In this document: piece by piece, positions 26,806-35,256 of the stretch | Numbering within the stretch: the stretch's first letter is position 1 | Layout of the letters: each line of letters begins with the position of its first letter | DNA from: an uncultured Eubacteriales bacterium | GTDB taxonomy: Bacteria > Bacillota_I > Bacilli_A > RF39 > UBA660 | Direction of reading: 5' to 3' | Assembly (NCBI GenBank): GCA_905188025.1 | Contig: CAJJKI010000002.1 | Location: forward strand, 62,001 to 126,000 | DNA length: 64,000 nucleotides | Position numbers and translations under genes: made by a program | The notes under the pieces: generated by a model | The model's input: the letters and a program-made list of their open reading frames with translations, nothing else | Databases searched by the model: none | Told to the model about the DNA's origin: nothing

Positions 26806-27591
26806 ATGAAACAGAGAACAATTAGTGCGATCATACTATTAATATTACTTGTAGGTAGTTTAGTTATTAGTAGTAAATTATTTGGAATAGTAATGTTATT
26901 AGTAGCAGTACTAGGATTTAATGAGTTTTTTGATATAAAATATCATGATAAAGAAAAGAAACTTAAATATATAAAGATATTAGGAATAATTAGTTTGATA
27001 TTGATTACTTTAAATGAAACATTTTATAGTTTAGATTTAAGAACAGTTATCTTATTACCATTAATTATATTAAGTATACCAATAGTTATATATAATGATA
27101 ATGAATTATATAGTATTAATGATTGTATGTATGTACTTGGAATAGTATATTTTTTAGGGCTATCTTTTGAGAATATAATATATTTAAGAGATACTCAAAT
27201 GGCTAAATGTATATTTATTTTTATCGTAGCTTTTATTACTGATACATATGCTTATATAGGAGGTAGTTTGGTTGGAAGACATAAACTTACTTCAATATCT
27301 CCGAAGAAGACAATAGAGGGTAGTGTTATAGGTACAGTAATGGGAGTACTTATAGGAAGTGTCTACTATTACAATGTAGTAGGAGGAGTATCAGTACCTA
27401 TGACAATACTACTATGTTTGATATTAACAATATTATCAGAGATAGGAGATTTAATGTTTAGTAGTATAAAGAGATATTTTAATAAGAAAGATTATTCAAA
27501 TTTGATTCCAGGACATGGAGGAGTATTAGATAGATTTGATAGTGTTATATATGTATCACTTGGTTTATCATTAATACTTAGTATGATGTAA
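26806..27591 (+). CDS. cdsA: Phosphatidate cytidylyltransferase
   Basis: 261 residues from the ATG at 26806, with GGTGA just upstream. About eight membrane helices. The CDP-diglyceride synthase signature is at the C-terminus: 'SIKRYFNKKDYSNLIPGHGG' followed by 'VLDRFDSVI'. It makes CDP-diacylglycerol from phosphatidic acid and CTP, the branch point to phosphatidylglycerol and cardiolipin. The rseP gene follows 16 bases later, an order conserved in many bacteria. Confidence 0.95.
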   Translation: MKQRTISAIILLILLVGSLVISSKLFGIVMLLVAVLGFNEFFDIKYHDKEKKLKYIKILGIISLILITLNETFYSLDLRTVILLPLIILSIPIVIYNDNELYSINDCMYVLGIVYFLGLSFENIIYLRDTQMAKCIFIFIVAFITDTYAYIGGSLVGRHKLTSISPKKTIEGSVIGTVMGVLIGSVYYYNVVGGVSVPMTILLCLILTILSEIGDLMFSSIKRYFNKKDYSNLIPGHGGVLDRFDSVIYVSLGLSLILSMM

Positions 27592-27607
27592 GAGAAGGAG
27601 GAGGATT

Positions 27608-28651
27608 ATGTTATCACTTTTATGGTTTATTCTTATTTTAGGAGCAATAGTAGCTGTTCATGAATTTGGACATTTTATATTTGCTAAGTTATCAAATATT
27701 TATGTATATGAATTTTCTATAGGTATGGGAAAGAAAATATTTGGAAAGAAACGTAAGGGAGGAGAAACGGAATTTTGTATTAGAGCTGTTCCTTTAGGGG
27801 GATATGTAATGATAGCAGGAGAAGACGTTGAAGATGAAAAGATCCCTAAAGATAGACAAATGTGTAATAAGAATTTTATTAGAAGATTCTTAGTATTATT
27901 TGCAGGAGCTTTTAATAATTTTGTATTTGCTTTCTTAATGTTATTTATTAGTGCTTTAATATATGGAGCGGCTTCGACAAAGCCTTATATTGGAGAAGTA
28001 GCTGATGGATATCCTGCTAAAGAAGTAGGATTACAAGCTGGAGATTTAGTATTATCAATAGATAATGAAAAGATACATAATTGGGATACAGCTTTAGTTA
28101 AATTACAGACTAATAAAGGAGAAACAATTACTTTTGAAGTAGAGAAGACTGATGGAACAATTAAAAAGTATGAAATTACTCCAGTAAAAGAAACTGATAA
28201 AGATGGAAACACTAGTTATAAATTTGGTATAGCTACAAGATATGAAAAAGAATATGGATTTGGTAAATCTTTGAAATATGCTTGTAATAAATTTATATCA
28301 TTATTTACTAGTATGTGGGATACATTAAAATATTTATTTACTGGTAAGGTAGGAGTTAATCAATTATCAGGACCAGTAGGAATATATTCAATAGTAGATT
28401 CACAATCTAAACAAGGATTTGAAGCTATATTATATTTAGTAGCATATTTATCAATAAATGTAGGTATAATTAATTTATTACCATTCCCAGCATTTGATGG
28501 AGGAAGAATATTATTCTTATTTATAGAGAAGATATTTAAAAAGCCTGTATCTAAGAAGACAGAGAATATTATACATACTATTGGATTTATGTTAATTATA
28601 GGATTACTTATATATGTAACATTTAATGATCTTATTAGATTATTTAGATAA
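27608..28651 (+). CDS. rseP: Site-2 metalloprotease RseP/RasP
   Basis: 347 residues. The first membrane helix carries the zinc motif 'VHEFGHFIFAK' (HExxH). Residues about 125-200 form a PDZ domain beginning 'KPYIGEVADGYPAKEVGLQ'. The last membrane region carries 'LLPFPAFDGGR', with the third-ligand Asp. The enzyme cleaves anti-sigma factors, remnant signal peptides and division proteins inside the membrane. A single PDZ domain and this length match the Gram-positive type. It has an AAGGAGGAGG ribosome binding site. It is co-transcribed with cdsA and followed by a terminator. Confidence 0.96.
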   Translation: MLSLLWFILILGAIVAVHEFGHFIFAKLSNIYVYEFSIGMGKKIFGKKRKGGETEFCIRAVPLGGYVMIAGEDVEDEKIPKDRQMCNKNFIRRFLVLFAGAFNNFVFAFLMLFISALIYGAASTKPYIGEVADGYPAKEVGLQAGDLVLSIDNEKIHNWDTALVKLQTNKGETITFEVEKTDGTIKKYEITPVKETDKDGNTSYKFGIATRYEKEYGFGKSLKYACNKFISLFTSMWDTLKYLFTGKVGVNQLSGPVGIYSIVDSQSKQGFEAILYLVAYLSINVGIINLLPFPAFDGGRILFLFIEKIFKKPVSKKTENIIHTIGFMLIIGLLIYVTFNDLIRLFR

Positions 28652-28671
28652 ATATATATTACAAAGACAAT

Positions 28672-28710
28672 AAAGATAATACTTATGGAAGTGTTATCTT
28701 TTTCTTTTTT
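28672..28710 (+). terminator. Terminator after rseP
   Basis: AAAGATAATACTT / AAGTGTTATCTTT (one wobble) with a 4-base loop and a T-rich tail. Confidence 0.85.
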
Positions 28711-28777
28711 CTTGTTATAAAAAATAAAAATGGTACTAAAGTATTCTACTTAATTATCATTTTGAAGGTAAAAGTAT

Positions 28778-29173
28778 ATGGATAATGATAAGAATAAAAA
28801 GATAATTTTAGTGTTAGGAATATTAACAGTTATATTTACAATAATTGGTGGATCTTTAGCATACTTTTCGTGGATAAGCAGTGAATCACAAAAGGCAAAT
28901 ATTACTTTTGCTACAGGAGTAGATTTTCCTGATAGTAAATATTATGACGTTTACAAAGCTGCTAATGGAACCTCAATAAACGCATTAACTGCATGCGATG
29001 GAGGAATATGTTATGGTTATTACGCGAGCTTTGTCTATACCAACAATCCATGGTTTAATCGTAGCGGTGGCTACAACATTGGTGCTAATGTGGGTGCCTT
29101 CGACTTCGTCAACACCTACGGTAGTGCCAGCCTCAGCAGATTTCGTTCGGTTGTTTCTTTCGTTGGAGCGTAG
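28778..29173 (+). CDS. Membrane-anchored protein with possible DGR-type variable C-terminus
   Basis: 131 residues. An N-terminal anchor (about 8-30, 'IIGGSLAYFSW') resembles TasA/camelysin-type exported proteins. The C-terminal half ('CDGGICYG...NNPWFNRSGGYNIGANVG' to 'SRFRSVVSF') follows the pattern of C-type-lectin/formylglycine-enzyme-fold variable domains that end in F-R. Base use changes sharply here: 58 of the 120 bases 29041-29160 are G or C in an otherwise AT-rich window, and about 20 codons end in C (NNC). That is what A-specific mutagenesis of AAC codons by a diversity-generating retroelement produces. No reverse transcriptase is in the window, so it would act in trans. The short length could also mean a partly deleted domain. 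Confidence 0.6.
   Translation: MDNDKNKKIILVLGILTVIFTIIGGSLAYFSWISSESQKANITFATGVDFPDSKYYDVYKAANGTSINALTACDGGICYGYYASFVYTNNPWFNRSGGYNIGANVGAFDFVNTYGSASLSRFRSVVSFVGA
29015..29160 (+). other. Candidate diversity-generating-retroelement variable region
   Basis: Boundaries are approximate. Runs of NNC codons (for example GCC TTC GAC TTC GTC AAC ACC TAC at 29096-29119) contrast with the NNT/NNA codon use of neighbouring genes. The segment ends near TTTCGTTCGG, where an initiation-of-mutagenic-homing sequence would be expected. No template repeat was found by eye in the window. Confidence 0.5.
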
Positions 29174-29293
29174 TGATTTCATATTATATTATGTATATGG
29201 AGATTGAGTTAATATTGATAGGGATGATGAGTAGGTAGAGGGAGTTTATCTATGATTTAACTTAATGAAAGGGAATATAATTGTAGGGTAAGT

Positions 29294-29335
29294 AAAACCT
29301 CATCTTATAGATATGTGATAAGATGAGGTTTTTAG
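29294..29335. terminator. Bidirectional terminator
   Basis: AAAACCTCATCTTA (29294-29307) and TAAGATGAGGTTTT (29319-29332) form a perfect 14-bp stem between convergent genes. Confidence 0.9.
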
Positions 29336-29347
29336 ATGGATATATTG

Positions 29348-29740
29348 TTATGAGATGAGGATATTTTTGAGAAGATTCTTTTTTTGATCTTCTTTAGGGA
29401 AGGAGATAGTTAAGATACCATTTTGATATAGAGCTTTTATATCTGATTCTCTTTTAATACCTATATAGAAACTACGTTTTATTTCACCATATAGTCTTTC
29501 TCTTCTAATATATGTATCAGGAGAACTTGAGAGGGTATTTTTATTGGCATATATAGTTAGATAACCGTTATCATAGTTTATCTTGATATTTTCTTTTTTT
29601 ATACCAGGTAAGTCCATTTCTAAGATATAACGATTATCTTTTTCATATATATCTGTTTTCATATATTCTTTTTCTTTAGGATAGGGATTATTGAATAAAT
29701 CAAAATAATCATTTAAGTAATAATTTCTATTATGGTTCAT
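29348..29740 (-). CDS. Small heat-shock protein, Hsp20 family
   Basis: 130 residues. An alpha-crystallin domain occupies about 25-125: 'DIYEKDNRYILEMDLPGIKK' opens it, and 'LTIYANK', 'ERLYGEIKRSFYIG' and 'NGILTISFPKE' are the typical later strands. The short C-terminal tail lacks a clear I-x-I motif. It is an ATP-independent holdase that binds unfolding proteins. A GAAAGGAATG ribosome binding site is present. I see no CIRCE element upstream, so heat control is not visible. Confidence 0.92.
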   Translation of the reverse strand: MNHNRNYYLNDYFDLFNNPYPKEKEYMKTDIYEKDNRYILEMDLPGIKKENIKINYDNGYLTIYANKNTLSSSPDTYIRRERLYGEIKRSFYIGIKRESDIKALYQNGILTISFPKEDQKKNLLKNILIS

Positions 29741-29864
29741 GTAATCATTCCTTTCAAGTTTATTATGGATAAGTTATATGAAAATAATACGATAATATAG
29801 TGTAAAATAATGATATATTATATATAAATAAAGAGAAATATGATATAATTATATGGGTGGTTAT

Positions 29865-30950
29865 ATGTATAATAGAGCACTAGAAGTATTAAATATTTTA
29901 TGTGATAAGGGTTATATAGCATATATAGTAGGAGGATATCCTAGAGATATGTTATTAGGAATAAAGACTAATGATATAGATATTTGTACTAATGCTACTC
30001 CTAAGGAGATAATAGAAATATTTGATACGGATAATATTAGTGATACTAATTATGGATCGGTAAGAGTGATATATAAGAATTATCACTTTGATGTGACTAC
30101 TTTTAGGAAAGATATTAAGTATGAAAATAATCGTAGACCTGTAAAGGTTAAATATATTAATGATCTTAAGAAAGATTTACTTAGAAGAGATTTTACTATT
30201 AATACTATGTGTATTGATAAAGATGGTAATTTGATAGATATGCTTGGTGCTAAGAGTGATATTGATAAGAGAATAATTAAGACAGTAGGAAATCCAAGAT
30301 ATCGTATTAAAGAAGATAGTTTAAGAATACTTAGAGCAATTCGTTTTGCAGGAGTACTTGATTTTGATATAGATAGTAAGACATTTAATTATATAAGAAA
30401 ATATGGATATTTACTTAAGAATTTATCATATTCTAGGAAGAAGGAAGAACTTAATAAGATATTTTCTTCAGTTAATAAGGAGAAGGCTAGAAGGTTAATT
30501 ATAGATAGTGGAATAGATAAATATTTAGATATTAATAATTTAGAAGAAATAGTTCTATGTGATGATATAATTGGTATATGGAGTCAGTTAGAAGTAGATG
30601 ATAGTTATCCATTCTCTAAGGTAGAGAAAGAGATGATTAAGAATATTAGAAGAATGAATCAAGAGGATTTTAATGAATATACAGTATATAAATATGGGTT
30701 ATATGTATCTACTGTAGTAGGAAGTATTAAGGGAATTAGTTATAAGGAGATTAATGATATATATCATAATTTAGTTATTACTTCTAGGAAGGATATAGAT
30801 ATTAAGGCTATGGATATAGCTAAGGCTCTTGATAGTAAGCCTGGGAGTTATATTAGTGATATATTTATTGATATTGAGAAAGAGATAGTAATGAAGAGAC
30901 TTAAGAATGATAAGAAAGATATTATTAGATATATAAAGAAACATTATTAG
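29865..30950 (+). CDS. cca: CCA-adding tRNA nucleotidyltransferase / polyA polymerase
   Basis: 361 residues from the ATG at 29865 (GGGTGGTTAT upstream). Class II nucleotidyltransferase: 'YIVGGYPRDMLLG' (GG-x-VRD-type motif), 'DIDICTNATP' (DxD catalytic acids), 'RRDFTINTMCID', and 'EDSLRILRAIRFAG' for nucleotide selection. It adds CCA to tRNA 3' ends. It is shorter than HD-containing relatives; the C-terminal HD domain is not recognisable. It is the first gene of a cluster running through ftsY and ylxM. Confidence 0.92.
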   Translation: MYNRALEVLNILCDKGYIAYIVGGYPRDMLLGIKTNDIDICTNATPKEIIEIFDTDNISDTNYGSVRVIYKNYHFDVTTFRKDIKYENNRRPVKVKYINDLKKDLLRRDFTINTMCIDKDGNLIDMLGAKSDIDKRIIKTVGNPRYRIKEDSLRILRAIRFAGVLDFDIDSKTFNYIRKYGYLLKNLSYSRKKEELNKIFSSVNKEKARRLIIDSGIDKYLDINNLEEIVLCDDIIGIWSQLEVDDSYPFSKVEKEMIKNIRRMNQEDFNEYTVYKYGLYVSTVVGSIKGISYKEINDIYHNLVITSRKDIDIKAMDIAKALDSKPGSYISDIFIDIEKEIVMKRLKNDKKDIIRYIKKHY

Positions 30951-30958
30951 GAGGTTTT

Positions 30959-31930
30959 ATGGGATTATTTGATAAGATAAAGAAAGCTTTTAGTGGTAAT
31001 AAAACACAAGAAGAGGTAGTTAATTATGATAAGGGGTTAGAGAAGAGTAGACGGGAGTTTGTTAGTCAATTAAGTAATTTATCTAAGAAGTATAAGAATA
31101 TTTCAGAAGATTATTTTGAAGAGTTAGAGAATATTTTAATAATGGCTGATATTGGTATTAATACGGTAATGACTTTTGTAGATAGATTAAAGGATAGGGT
31201 TAAGAAAGAGAAGATAACTGATAGTAATATTTTGAAAGAGATTATTGTAGATGAGTTGTTTGTAATGTATGTTGGAAATAATATTATTGATAGTAAGATT
31301 CATTTTAGTAGTGAAGGACCTACGGTTATTTTGTTTGTGGGAGTTAATGGTGTTGGTAAGACTACGACGATTGGTAAGATAGGGGCAATGTATAAGAATA
31401 AGGGTAAGAAAGTGATGATGGTAGCAGGAGATACTTTTAGAGCTGGTGCTAGGGAACAACTAGAACTATGGGGAGAGAAAACTGGTATTAGAGTTATTAG
31501 TAATGCTTCAAGTGATCCTGCAGCAGTTATGTATGATGCACTAGAGATAGCTAAGAAAGAAGAATATGATTTAGTACTTATTGATACAGCTGGTAGACTA
31601 CAAAATAAGAGTAATTTGATGGATGAACTGGCGAAGATTAATAGAGTAGTTAAAAAAATTATTCCTGAAGCTCCACATGAGACATTATTAGTGATAGATG
31701 CTACTACGGGACAAAATGGTATTAGTCAAGCTAAAGCTTTTAAAGAGATAACTAATATAACAGGAATAGTACTTACTAAATTAGATGGTACTGCTAAAGG
31801 GGGAATAGTATTAGCTATTAAAGAAGAAGTAAATATTCCAGTTAAATATGTAGGACTAGGTGAAGGAGCAAACCAAATAGAAGCTTTTGATATAGAGAAA
31901 TATATATATGGATTATTTAAAGATTTATAG
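30959..31930 (+). CDS. ftsY: Signal recognition particle receptor FtsY
   Basis: 323 residues. A short N-terminal region and the four-helix N domain occupy 30-110; the SRP-type GTPase G domain follows: 'GVNGVGKTTTIGKIG' (P-loop), 'DTFRAGAREQLELW', 'LIDTAGRLQNKSNLM', 'TKLDGTAKGG', and 'GLGEGANQIEAFD' at the end. It docks ribosome-SRP complexes at the membrane. It lacks the long acidic A domain of E. coli, as is usual in Firmicutes. AGGAGGTTTT precedes the ATG, eight bases after cca. Confidence 0.97.
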   Translation: MGLFDKIKKAFSGNKTQEEVVNYDKGLEKSRREFVSQLSNLSKKYKNISEDYFEELENILIMADIGINTVMTFVDRLKDRVKKEKITDSNILKEIIVDELFVMYVGNNIIDSKIHFSSEGPTVILFVGVNGVGKTTTIGKIGAMYKNKGKKVMMVAGDTFRAGAREQLELWGEKTGIRVISNASSDPAAVMYDALEIAKKEEYDLVLIDTAGRLQNKSNLMDELAKINRVVKKIIPEAPHETLLVIDATTGQNGISQAKAFKEITNITGIVLTKLDGTAKGGIVLAIKEEVNIPVKYVGLGEGANQIEAFDIEKYIYGLFKDL

Positions 31931-31946
31931 AGAGGAATAAAAGGAT

Positions 31947-32192
31947 ATGGATAAGAAAAAGATAAAAATATTTATGATAATGTCTTTATTAGGAGCATTA
32001 TTATTACTTGGTCTTGTGTTTGTTAATACAGCTTTTCTATCAGCATTTATGTTATGGCTAGCATTATTTATATTTAGTATTTGTTATTATATAAAAGATG
32101 ATGAGAAGTATCTTTTATTATATGGATTATTTCTTATTGGAGTATTACTAGTAATAGGAGCAGTAATATATATGGTTATGAGGGTTAGATAA
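31947..32192 (+). CDS. Small membrane protein, unknown
   Basis: 81 residues with three predicted membrane helices (about 8-26, 28-46, 55-77) separated by a short charged loop (YIKDDEKY). No family recognised. It sits between ftsY and ylxM and overlaps the ylxM start by one base (TAATG), so it is translated with them. A role near SRP-dependent membrane insertion is a guess from position only. Confidence 0.7.
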   Translation: MDKKKIKIFMIMSLLGALLLLGLVFVNTAFLSAFMLWLALFIFSICYYIKDDEKYLLLYGLFLIGVLLVIGAVIYMVMRVR

Positions 32193-32485
32193 TGGAAGAA
32201 CAAGAATTACTTATAATGTTATATGACTATTATGGAGAGTTATTTAATGAACAACAAAGAGAATATTTTGAAAGATATTATTTTGATAATTTATCATTAG
32301 CAGAGATAGCAGAGAATACTGATAAGAGTAGGAATGCTATTCATAAAGGAATAAAAGCAGTATGTAGTAAATTATATGAATATGAAAAGATACTAGGAAT
32401 GTATGAGAAGAGTAAGAAGATTAGAGAGATAATTAAAGAAGTTGATGATGAGAAGATAAAACATGAATTGGAGGAGTTATTATGA
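32192..32485 (+). CDS. ylxM: SRP-associated helix-turn-helix protein YlxM (UPF0122)
   Basis: 97 residues. Sigma-70 region-4-like HTH: 'LLIMLYDYYGELFNEQQREY' then 'LSLAEIAENTDKSRNAIHKGI', the YlxM signature. Family members bind the SRP and are almost always next to ffh or ftsY. Here it is next to ftsY; ffh is not in the window. It overlaps the following small gene in an ATGA. Confidence 0.93.
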   Translation: MEEQELLIMLYDYYGELFNEQQREYFERYYFDNLSLAEIAENTDKSRNAIHKGIKAVCSKLYEYEKILGMYEKSKKIREIIKEVDDEKIKHELEELL

Positions 32486-32649
32486 AAAATAAATTACCTG
32501 TATTAATAGAAGATAATGAATTACCTAGAAATAATTTAGATAATAATACAAGAAATAATAATTCTTTAGGATATGTAAGTGTTTTATATATAATTTCAAT
32601 ACTAGTGACTAGTTTTAGTGTTGCAGTAGTAATGGTATTAGGAAAGTAG
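32482..32649 (+). CDS. Small single-pass membrane protein
   Basis: 55 residues: a polar asparagine-rich N-terminal half (about 1-32) and a C-terminal membrane helix ('VLYIISILVTSFSVAVVMVL'), i.e. a tail-anchored layout. The start overlaps the ylxM stop (ATGA), and GGAGGAG lies nine bases upstream. Both support translation. No family recognised. It ends eight bases before the AAA+ gene, so it belongs to the same operon. Confidence 0.65.
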   Translation: MKNKLPVLIEDNELPRNNLDNNTRNNNSLGYVSVLYIISILVTSFSVAVVMVLGK

Positions 32650-32657
32650 ATGGTATT

Positions 32658-33578
32658 ATGAATAATGAGAGTATATTAGAGAAATATGGAGAGAATTTAA
32701 CAGAAGTTAAATATTTAGTAAATCCAGCAGTAGCAAGAGATAAAGAACTTAAGGAATTAGTAATGGTTTTACTTACTCCAGAGAAGTCAGCTTGTTTAGT
32801 AGGTAAGCCTGGTATTGGTAAGACTGCTATAGTAGAAGGACTTGCTTATAGGATTCAAATGGGAGATATGCCAAATGCTTTAAAGGGATATTCAGTATAT
32901 AAGATTAGTACTCCGTCATTAGTAGGTAGTACTACTGGTGAAAATAGAGTAATGGAATTAATGAAAGAATTACAAACTAAAGATAAGATTATTATTTTTA
33001 TAGATGAGATTCATATGCTTATGGGAGGTAGTAATCAAGGACCAATGGACTTGGCTAATATGTTTAAAGAAGGATTAGGTAGAGGTACAGTTAAGTTAAT
33101 TGGTGCTACGACGGTAGATGAATATGAAAGATATATTCTTCGTGATAAGGCTTTTGTTAGAAGATTTGAAAGAATAGATATATCAGAACCTACTCAAGAA
33201 ATGTGTGTTCAAATTCTTATGAGAACGATACCAAAGATTGAGATTCAAACAGGGGTTAAATTTAATTATACGGATTTTATAAAAGAGAATGTATGTAAAT
33301 TTATAGTTAATATGACTAGTGAATATAAGAGAGTATATGAAATATCTAGTAGATATCCTGATATAGCTTTAACAGTACTTAGACAATGTTTTTCAGCAGC
33401 TTTATTTGATAATAGTAATGAAGTAAAGTTTAGACATATATATGAAGCAGTTAAGTCTACTAAGGCAGTATATCCGGACGTAATTAGAAAAGAGTTAATA
33501 GTATTTAAGGATGCATTTAAAGATGAACTTACTAGTGAAGGGGTAGAGGTAATAATACCGGAAGAGACTTCAAGATAG
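32658..33578 (+). CDS. Stand-alone AAA+ ATPase resembling the Clp/Hsp100 D1 module
   Basis: 306 residues. Walker A 'GKPGIGKTAIVEGLA', pore-loop region 'YKISTPSLVGST', Walker B 'IIFIDEIHMLMGG', sensor 1 'IGATTVDEYERYI' and arginine fingers 'FVRRFERIDI' match the first AAA+ module of ClpA/ClpB/ClpC. The Clp N-domain, middle domain and second AAA+ module are absent, and it is too short to be a truncated ClpC with a working protease tail (no ClpP-binding loop seen). The pore loop lacks the usual G-A-K-Y-R-G motif. Substrate unknown. Co-transcribed with ylxM; probably a dedicated remodelling or motor ATPase. Confidence 0.75.
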   Translation: MNNESILEKYGENLTEVKYLVNPAVARDKELKELVMVLLTPEKSACLVGKPGIGKTAIVEGLAYRIQMGDMPNALKGYSVYKISTPSLVGSTTGENRVMELMKELQTKDKIIIFIDEIHMLMGGSNQGPMDLANMFKEGLGRGTVKLIGATTVDEYERYILRDKAFVRRFERIDISEPTQEMCVQILMRTIPKIEIQTGVKFNYTDFIKENVCKFIVNMTSEYKRVYEISSRYPDIALTVLRQCFSAALFDNSNEVKFRHIYEAVKSTKAVYPDVIRKELIVFKDAFKDELTSEGVEVIIPEETSR

Positions 33579-33628
33579 TAATAATAATAAATGAGATGAA
33601 TGATAATACAATTAAATAGGAGGTAGAA

Positions 33629-35101
33629 ATGAAGTTAGATAGTTTATTTGAAAATATTCCTAATGAAGTTTTAAAGGGAAGTATGGATACGGAGATATTA
33701 GATATTGCATATGATTCAAGGCAAGTGAAAGATAATTATTTATTTGTAGCAATAGTAGGAAATGATCAAGATGGTCATGATTATATTGAATCTGCAATAG
33801 ATAATGGGGCTACAGCAGTTTTAGTATCTAAAGATATTGAAGTATCTAGGGATGTAACAGTTATTAAAGTAAAAGATACAAGAAGTATTTTATCAAAGTT
33901 ATCAATGAGATTATTTAAGTTTCCACAAAATAAGATGAAAACAATAGCTATAACTGGTACTAAGGGAAAGACTACAGTTAGTTTTATGATCAAGAAAATA
34001 ATTGAAATGTCAGGAAAGAAATGTGGTCTTATAGGTACTACAGGAGTATATATTGGGAAGAAGTATTATCCTATTAAGAATACTACTCCAGAATCTTATG
34101 ATACTTTAAAATATATGAATGAGATGGTTCATGATAAGATAGAATATATGGTAATGGAAGTATCTAGTCAAGCTCTTAAATATGATAGAGTAAATGATAT
34201 TGTTTTTGATTTTGGTGTATTTACTAATTTAACACAAGATCATATAGGCCCAGGAGAGCACTCTAGTATGGATGATTATATAGATAGTAAAGGGAAACTA
34301 TTTAGGCAATGTAATCATGGAGTTCTTAATATAGATGATGATCACTTTTATGATATGATTCAAAGAGGAGATAGCTCTATTAATACATATGGATATAATG
34401 AAAAGGCTGATTTAAGAGCAGTTAAGTTAGATTTAGTGAGAGATGGTCATTTTGTAGGTATTAAGTTAGAGACAGCAGGAGTAATTAATGATACTTTTAT
34501 GATTAGTAGTCCTGGAGAATTTTCTTCTTATAATGCAATGGCTGCTATACTTACATGTCATATGTTAGGGATAGATACTGATTGTATCAAAGAAGCTCTT
34601 AGTAACTTTTCAGTTAAAGGAAGAGTAGAACCAGTATGGGTATCAGATGATTTTACTTTATTAATAGATTATGCTCATAATGGAGTTAGTACTAAAAGTA
34701 TTCTTAGTACTATTAGAAAATATGATCCAGGAAGAATAGTAACTATTTTTGGATGTGGTGGTAATAGAAGTAAAGATCGAAGATATGAAATGGGAGAAAT
34801 AGCTTCTAAGTATTCAGATTTTTGTATAATTACTGAAGATAATAATCGTTATGAAGAATTTGATGATATAGCTAAAGATATTATGAAGAATTTTGATAAG
34901 AAATGTGATCATGTTATTATTCCTGATAGAAAAGAAGCTATTAAGTATGCAATAGAGAATGGTAAAAAGGGAGATATTATTATGCTTATTGGAAAGGGAC
35001 ATGAAGATTATAAAGAAATTAAAGGAGTAAGATATCCTTTTGATGAGCGTGTAGTAATTAAAGAAATATTAGAAGAACTTGGTAGAAAGAAAAGTAATTA
35101 G
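33629..35101 (+). CDS. murE: UDP-MurNAc-tripeptide synthetase
   Basis: 490 residues. The N-terminal MurE-type domain has 'YDSRQVKDNYLFVAI'. The central ATPase has 'ITGTKGKTTVSFMIKKI' and 'TTPESYDTLKYMNEM'. The C-terminal ligase domain has 'IDYAHNGVSTKSIL' and 'FGCGGNRSKDRRYEMG'. It adds the third stem-peptide residue to UDP-MurNAc-L-Ala-D-Glu. The substrate-selecting loop reads D-N-N-R where diaminopimelate enzymes have D-N-P-R, so meso-diaminopimelate is the likelier substrate. TAGGAGGTAG precedes the ATG. It is far from mraY in this genome, outside the division cluster. Confidence 0.95.
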   Translation: MKLDSLFENIPNEVLKGSMDTEILDIAYDSRQVKDNYLFVAIVGNDQDGHDYIESAIDNGATAVLVSKDIEVSRDVTVIKVKDTRSILSKLSMRLFKFPQNKMKTIAITGTKGKTTVSFMIKKIIEMSGKKCGLIGTTGVYIGKKYYPIKNTTPESYDTLKYMNEMVHDKIEYMVMEVSSQALKYDRVNDIVFDFGVFTNLTQDHIGPGEHSSMDDYIDSKGKLFRQCNHGVLNIDDDHFYDMIQRGDSSINTYGYNEKADLRAVKLDLVRDGHFVGIKLETAGVINDTFMISSPGEFSSYNAMAAILTCHMLGIDTDCIKEALSNFSVKGRVEPVWVSDDFTLLIDYAHNGVSTKSILSTIRKYDPGRIVTIFGCGGNRSKDRRYEMGEIASKYSDFCIITEDNNRYEEFDDIAKDIMKNFDKKCDHVIIPDRKEAIKYAIENGKKGDIIMLIGKGHEDYKEIKGVRYPFDERVVIKEILEELGRKKSN

Positions 35102-35109
35102 ATATAAAT

Positions 35110-35141
35110 AAACTCTTCACAAAAATAGTGAGGAGTTTTAT
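35110..35141 (+). terminator. Terminator after murE
   Basis: AAACTCTTCAC and GTGAGGAGTTT pair over 11 bases with one G-U wobble, loop of 7, then a T-rich end. Confidence 0.75.
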
Positions 35142-35256
35142 TAAGTGATAGATAGTTAGATTATTATAATAAATATTTATTTAAGTGATGGACTAAATTG
35201 TAATGATTTGATAAAATATTATTATAATAAGTGGATTATGATAAGTGGTGATATAA

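Noticed and set aside
28985..29207. Two extra frames overlapping the 28778-29173 gene on both strands
   Set aside because: They exist only because the C-rich segment has few stop codons; no start signals. The plus-strand gene frame carries the recognisable domain.
28652..29347. Reverse transcriptase, accessory gene or template repeat beside the variable region
   Set aside because: Looked for on both strands; only terminators and short non-coding DNA are present, so any DGR machinery must be elsewhere.
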